64,000 nt of DNA from contig CM053329.1 of the NCBI GenBank assembly GCA_028583605.1, positions 34,248,992-34,312,991 on the forward strand. The letters are read 5' to 3'. This stretch comes from Dastarcus helophoroides. Its lineage: Eukaryota > Arthropoda > Insecta > Coleoptera > Bothrideridae. Both the position numbers and the translations under genes were made by a program. The stretch's first letter is position 1. Every line of letters starts with the position of its first letter. This document shows positions 58,854 to 64,000 of this stretch, piece after piece. Below the pieces are notes generated by a model. It ran no database searches and was not told the DNA's origin. It saw nothing but the letters and a program-made list of their open reading frames with translations.

Positions 58854-59202
58854 TGTAACGCAATGTAAACAGATAAAATAGAATTTAGTGCGTAAGAAAA
58901 GTTTCTAGAAAGATCTGATAAAGGGAAAGCGGCCGCGATAACAAAACAAACGGCAGATAAGTGTTCCAGAAATTTCGGCAAACGATAAGGCTTATCTGCG
59001 TGATTTTTCTAGAACCCGGGAGCCAAAACTATATAAGGCAGTCAGCTTTCCCTCGAGGAAGTCAATTAGAGTCAGTGTAGTAGTGAATTAGTAGAAGTCA
59101 ATAATAATTGTTCAGTTGTGGTGATCCGAGTTAAGTTTAATAATAAAGTGGGTATTATTCAGTACGTGCTTAATAATAAATTCAAACCGATAACGCGTAA
59201 CA
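58854..59202 (+). mobile_element. Solo LTR, copy 3
   Basis: It starts TGTAACGCAATG and ends GCGTAACA, with the 4-bp duplication GTAT on each side (58850-58853 and 59203-59206). It has a TATA-box-like ACTATATAAGGCAG followed by the R-like start region, and AATAAAGTGGGTATTATTC. At 349 bp it is the longest of the three copies; copy 1 lacks an internal CGGCCGCGATAA block that copies 2 and 3 share. Confidence 0.92.
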
Positions 59203-59206
59203 GTAT

Positions 59207-59468
59207 ACATAAAAAGTTCATTAGGAAAATAAAGTGTTTGCGTGCATAATTTTTTATTAAACTTCCTTTTATTGTATTACAAATTTATCCAAATTTGACC
59301 AATTTTAAAGTTAGCTTACTTTTAAATGTTTTCAGAAGTGCTGCAAGTTTTAGTTCATTTAATGCACATGTTTTGTTTTTCTCTGCAGAAAAATCTGGTC
59401 TCTACTTGTATCTTTTTGGGGGGCATTTCTAGTTTTGTCAATGATCCTTGAACCTTGAACCACCACTC
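59207..59468. other. Intergenic sequence, nothing recognised
   Basis: AT-rich spacer between the solo LTR and an antisense LINE end. Nothing further seen. Confidence 0.35.
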
Positions 59469-59658
59469 ATTTAAATAAAGGATTTAGGATTCTGGATTCG
59501 TTTTGGGTTGCCTAAAGTTTAGGCCACCCTTTCCGGGTCGATTGTGGTTCCCCCGTGATTAAGGTGTTCTTGGTCGTTCATTCAGCTACCCAACCTTGTT
59601 GAGAAACTGAAGAACGTCCCTTGGGTGCGCCTCTCTCAAACTGGCCACACTAGACCAC
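59469..59658 (-). mobile_element. LINE family L2a 3' end, antisense copy
   Basis: The complement matches 28095-28270: GTGGCCAGTTTGAGAG, ACGTTCTTCAGTTTCTCAAC and CCCGGAAAGGGTGGCC. This covers the last coding codons and 3' UTR only. Confidence 0.75.
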
Positions 59659-59904
59659 CATTTAAATAAAGATAATAAAGAAAATCTGTAGATTTACACT
59701 TTCTGTTTCAAATATTTACAGTTTATTACATATCATATTATATATATTAATCATATCCAGTTTTTCTCTGCGGAAGGGTAGGCAGCACCGATTGCAACTG
59801 AAAAATTGAAATCTTGAACTCTTTTTGTAAATTTTGAGTCCTTTTCAAAAATTTAGTACTTTAAGTTTAGGCATTTATGAGCTTCAGAGTTTGGGAACCA
59901 CCAC

Positions 59905-59945
59905 GGACCGGTTTCGATCTTCTTAGATCTCGTTAATTTGGCTCA
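59905..59945 (-). ncRNA. Degenerate hammerhead-like motif
   Basis: The minus strand has stem II GAUC/GAUC with a 6-nt loop, GAAA, the palindromic ACCGGU stem III and a C at the cut site. The first box reads UUAACGA instead of CUGACGA, and stem I is not convincing. Probably a decayed ribozyme of a further family. Confidence 0.35.
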
Positions 59946-60195
59946 ACTCAAAACTAATAAATGTTTGGGTGGCCAGTATACCCTGTAAAATGACAAATAT
60001 TCCCACAAATGTATGGTAATTTCTGGGTGTAGCACCACCTATTCGTTGGTAAAAGAAACTGTTTCTTTTGTTATTCAGTTCCACATTTATTTATTTTAAT
60101 CCACTATCGAAAGGATATTTGATTAACTTTTGGAACGTCAACCACGCTACGATCTCGTTTCTGATGACTTACCTGTGAATATTTCCAGATAGAAT

Positions 60196-60280
60196 TTTTT
60201 TTAAGTTTAATCCACTCCCATTATGTTTTCAAAGCACTGCGAGTAGGATGCGAAAACAAGGATAGATGAGGATGAATTTA
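60196..60280 (-). mobile_element. LINE family L1a, 3'-end scrap
   Basis: AAGTTTAATCCACTCCCATT and CAAAGCACTGCGAGTAGGAT with AACAAGGATAGATGA match the family 3' end, but the usual GCAAAGGGTAACC spacer is deleted. Only about 85 bp remain. Confidence 0.8.
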
Positions 60281-61085
60281 GAATTTCTATTTAATGCGCT
60301 TTGGAAAATTGCTATATAATGCGAGTTTCACTAAAAATAAGTAATTTTTTTGATGGTGCAACTTTCAAATAAACAATACGTTTGGCGGATGTTTCGAATT
60401 TTATTGTAACTTACATAAGAAGCTGAGCAAGAAAATCAAATTAATACCCGCTTAATAACGGCGGCGTGAGGAAAAAACTTTAATGAAATCCGACGGAATA
60501 TTAAATTGATAGCCTTTTAATGATTTCCCTAGCTCTATTTACCTCGAGAACTCAGAGAAAGTTTAAAAAAACAACCAACAAACAAACGATTCAATTTGAA
60601 ATTGGTGCGCTAATAAAAGAAAAGTTCGCATAGTCATTTGAGCTTAATGGTTAGTCGTAAATAATGATTTATGATTATGAGTTGCGATTTTGAGAGCAAG
60701 TAAAATAATGAAAGCGGTCCCTGGTGTTATGTTGTCGAAAATCGCATTTATTTTTATTTAATAGGTTTTTAAACATTGATAGTATCGCAACAGTGATGGT
60801 GGACCATAGGATACTTCACCGGTCAATTGCTTTTTTAAAGATTTTCTTTAAATTTAAATTAAATATTACTAATAGTGTTACCCACCCTCCTACAAAATTA
60901 AAATACCAATGGCGGTGCCGAAACCGAGATATTTAATGTCAAACTTACGATTTTTAACCTTATATAAGCGAAGAATAGTTTCGCTAATTTTTATTTGCCA
61001 TTGTCGTCGTTTGTGTCTTTTATCAAATTATAGGTAATCTCTTCGTTTTGAAATAAGTAAAATTATCTGATTTTTGTTAGTCTGG
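60281..61085. other. Intergenic sequence with dispersed-repeat pieces
   Basis: Around 60810-60965 are diverged matches to 48150-48200 and 52645-52690, suggesting one unnamed dispersed repeat. No gene supported. Confidence 0.35.
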
Positions 61086-61750
61086 TTTCATGACTCAGAG
61101 ATGAGGACATCTTCAGGGCTTATAATGAACCTTTCAATATCGTCCTCAAGGGGTCCTGAGAGAGATAAGTATGTTGCCCAACTTGGCACTGGTTTAACCC
61201 AAAGAGTTTCTTAAAAGTTAAATAGAGATTTCCATCAAGTTTGAAAAACTTTTTGATTTCTGGTTTGATTGGTCAACCTTTCACCAGTGAGAAGATGGGA
61301 ACATTTCCAGGACTTACACTAGATTTACAATGTCAGTCCCGAAAATATTCTTTAACTCTGGGCGAAGAGAATGTTGTCCAGCGTGATTCAGAGATAAGGA
61401 CATCTTCAGGACTTACATTGAGTTTTCTGTGTTATTCCTGAAAATATTCTTAGGACTGAGTGGCGAGAATGTTGCCCAACTTGAGGCTGCTTTGACCCAG
61501 GAACCAGAGAAGTTCTTAAGAGAGAAAGCTGAATAGAGACATCCACGAAGTTTAAAAACTTCTTTCGTTCTTGGATTGAAAGCTGGTTCACCAACATTTC
61601 AGGATTCAGAAGGATTTACAATGAACTTTTTAATGTCAATCCTGAAAGTGACCTGGCAGTGATGAGAATGTTGCCCAACTTAACACTGCTTCAACCCAGA
61701 AACCAAAGAGTTTCTTAAAAGTTGAATAGAGACTTCCAACAAATTTAGAA

Positions 61751-61892
61751 ATTCTTCATGGTAGACCTTCATTGACCGGAAATATTATGTTTTTTTTTAA
61801 TTTATTTAACATTTCTTCGGCCCAGTTTGGAAAAAATAAAAAATTTAAATATTTCCAAACTGGGCCGAAGAAATGTTAAATAAATTAAAAAA
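61751..61892 (+). mobile_element. Hammerhead element family B, rearranged copy without ribozyme
   Basis: It begins ATTCTTCATGGTAGACC, the family B 5' end, and terminates in ACTGGGCCGAAGAAATGTTA plus an A-tract, the family B 3' end. It is bracketed by the 13-bp repeat AACAAATTTAGAA (61738-61750 and 61893-61905), which belongs to the satellite unit. The middle is replaced by an inverted copy of the 3' end, producing a perfect hairpin. Confidence 0.75.
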
Positions 61893-61894
61893 AA
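61791..61894. repeat. Perfect inverted repeat, 43-bp arms, 18-nt loop
   Basis: The arms 61791-61833 and 61852-61894 are exact complements, containing CATTTCTTCGGCCCAGTTTG and its reverse. Perfect arms suggest recent origin or gene conversion. Confidence 0.93.
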
Positions 61895-64000
61895 CAAATT
61901 TAGAAATCTTTTCGATTTTTGGTCAACGTTTCACCAGTGAGAGGATGAGAACATCTTCAGGACTTACACTGAATTACAATGTCAGTTCTGAAGATATTCT
62001 TAGCACTGAGTGATACTAATGTTGTCCAACAGGATTCAGAGATGAGGATATCTTCAGGACCTAAATTTAATTTCCAGTATCAATCCTGAAAATATCTTTG
62101 GGACTAAGTGATAATAACGTTGGCCAAATTAACTTTGGTTCAACCCAGGAACCAAAGAGTTTCTGAAAAGAAAATGCTGAATAGAAACACGAAGTTTGAA
62201 AACATTTTTGGTTTCTGGATTGAACATTCATTGACCAACATTTCAAGATTCAGAAGGATTTACAATGAACTTTTCAATGTCAATCCTGAAAGTGACCTGG
62301 CAGTGATGAGAATGTTTCCCAACTTAACGCTGGTTCAACCCAGAAACCAAAGAGTTTCTTAAAAATTTAATAGAGACTTCCAACAAATTTAGAAATTATT
62401 TCAATTTCTAGATTGGTTGGTCAACGTTTCACCTGTGAGAGGATGAGAACATCTTCAGGACTTACACTGAACTACAATGTCAGTTCTGAAGATATTCTTA
62501 GCACCGAGTGATAGTAATGTTGTCCAACAGGATTCAAAGATGAGGACATCTTCAGCACCTACATTAAATTTCCAGTATCAATCCTGAAAATATGTTTGGA
62601 ACTAAGTGATGATAATGTTAGTCAAATTAACGCTGGTTCAATCCAGGAACCAAAGAGTTTCTAAAAAGAAAATGCTGAATAGAAACAAGAAGTTTGAAAA
62701 CATTTTTGGTTTTTGAATTGAACGCTGGTTGACCAACATTTCACGATTTAGAAGGATTTACGATTAACTTTTCAATGTCAGTCCTGAAAGTGTCCTTGCA
62801 GTGATAAAAATGTTGCCCAACTTGACGCTGGTTCAACCCAGAAACCAAAGAGTTTCTTAAAAGTTGAATATAGACTTCCAACAAATTTGAAAATATTTTT
62901 GATTTCTAAATTGGTTGGTCAACCTTTCACCAGTGAGAGACTGAGAACATCTTCAGGACTTATACTGAATTTACAATGCCACTTCGGAAGATATTCTTAG
63001 CACTGAGTGATAGTAATGTTGTCTAACAGGATTCAGAGATGAGGACATCTTCAGGACTAACATTAAATCTTCAGTATTAAGCCTGAAAATATCTTTGGGA
63101 CTAAGTGATGAGAATGTTGGCCAAATTAGCGCTGGTTCAACCCATGAACCAAAGAGTTTCTAAAAAGAAAATGCTGAATAGAAACTTCCACGAAGTTTGA
63201 AATTATTTTTGATTTCTGTATTATACGCTGGTTGACCAATAGTTCATAATTGAGAAGGGCTTACGATGAACATTTCAATGTCAGTCCTGAAAGTGTCTTT
63301 ACAGTGATGAGAATGATGCCCAACTTTACTTTAGTACTTTCAACAAATTTGAAAATCTTTTCGATTTCTCGATTGATTAGCCAAAATTTTACGAATTAGT
63401 GATGAGAACATCTTCAGAATTTAGACTGAATCAGTGTCAGTTCCGAAAATATCCTTAGCACTGGGCGATGAGAATGTTATCCAGGATGATAGAGATGAGG
63501 ACATCTTCAGGGCTTACGTTGAGTTTTTAGTGTTAATCCTGAAAATATCTGAGTGATTGATGAGAATGTTGTCCAACTTGACGCCAGAAACCATAGAGTT
63601 TCTTAAAAGAAAAATTCAATAGAGACTTCCACGAAGTTTGAAAATATTTTTGGGTTCCGTAATGAACGTTGGTAGATAAGAAAACATCTTCAGGGCTATT
63701 TTCCGAGACGCTCCTGAATGTGTTCTTAAAGTGATGAGAAAGTTGTCCAACTTGCTGATTTAACCAAAAGCCAAAGAGTTTCTTAAAAGTTAAACAAGGG
63801 CTCAGACCAAGTTTGAAAATCTTTTCGATTTCTGAATTGGTTGGTCAACATTTCTTGATTTAGAGATGAGAACATTTTTAGGACTTACAGTGAGTCTGAA
63901 AATATTCATAGCACTAAATGATAAGAATGTTGTCCAACATGATTCAAAGATGAGGACATCTTCAGGACTTACATTGAATTTTCAGTGTCATTCCTGAAAA

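Larger units (their letters stand above)
61086..64000. repeat. Satellite array, ~0.5-kb higher-order unit, open to the right
   Basis: Shorter related blocks (GATGAGGACATCTTCAGGAC, CCCAGAAACCAAAGAGTTTC, GATGAGAATGTTGCCCAAC) recur in fixed order. The anchor TCACCAGTGA falls at 61281, 61931, 62429 and 62927, giving periods of 650 (enlarged by an insertion), 498 and 498 bp, then about 460 bp for later, more degenerate units. The array runs off the window end. Confidence 0.88.

Noticed and set aside
61086..64000. CRISPR-like array
   Set aside because: Repeats recur, but the units are hundreds of bases long with diverged sub-blocks and no unique spacers of even length; this is an insect-type satellite, and the DNA is eukaryotic.

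Overview
This is a eukaryotic, AT-rich, intergenic window, almost certainly from an insect or close arthropod relative. The evidence is indirect. It is packed with decayed mariner/Tc1, hAT, Jockey-like, RTE-like and Penelope-like elements of insect type. It also holds a nuclear copy of mitochondrial DNA in the order cox2-trnK-trnD (the ancestral insect/crustacean order), which reads correctly only with the invertebrate mitochondrial code (TGA=Trp, AGA=Ser). I found no convincing host protein-coding gene and no bacterial-style operon. The protein-like reading frames I could recognise are broken transposon genes.

Layout. 0-5.3 kb: T-rich degenerate sequence built from a TTTTCAAAATTTCGAC-like word, with a ~455-bp tandem array, an antisense LINE 3' end and two opposed Penelope-like (PLE) remnants with a hammerhead-like motif. 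7.3-9.6 kb: a mariner interrupted by a PLE tail and a 1.2-kb hAT. 10.1-12.1 kb: a 1,982-bp hAT with an 8-bp target-site duplication (TSD) and a 379-bp (AC)n. 13.4-20 kb: a Jockey-like LINE, A-rich degenerate arrays and three short hammerhead-bearing elements. 23-25 kb: a mariner fragment and a full-length mariner carrying a solo LTR. 26.5-27.1 kb: a 539-bp foldback element with a complete hammerhead. 27.4-29.8 kb: a Tc1-like element broken by an RNase-H-type LINE and a 228-bp hammerhead element. 31.2-34.5 kb: a 3.3-kb hAT that carries a 396-bp hammerhead element and the mitochondrial segment. 40.3-44 kb: a LINE copy and a 5'-inverted RTE-like LINE. 45.2-47.5 kb: a mariner beside a tRNA-derived SINE that is split by a solo LTR. 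48.2-52.6 kb: a LINE copy split by a 3.9-kb hAT-like insert. 53.9-57.1 kb: a ~715-bp inverted duplication of LINE 3' ends. 58.9 kb: a third solo LTR. 61.1-64 kb: a ~0.5-kb satellite array with a perfect 43-bp-arm hairpin.

The most interesting signal is a set of at least ten hammerhead-ribozyme-like cores (CUGANGA, stem II, GAAA, palindromic stem III, NUH) in several unrelated short elements. Three of these families (six copies in all, one family carrying no A-tail) are bounded by 10-17-bp target duplications, and two have an A-tract at the 3' end, so they look like retrotransposed, non-autonomous, ribozyme-bearing elements. Hammerheads are known in Penelope-like elements and in retrozymes. 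Whether these families are new would need database comparison. All family names and boundaries here come from reading by eye; no searches were run.
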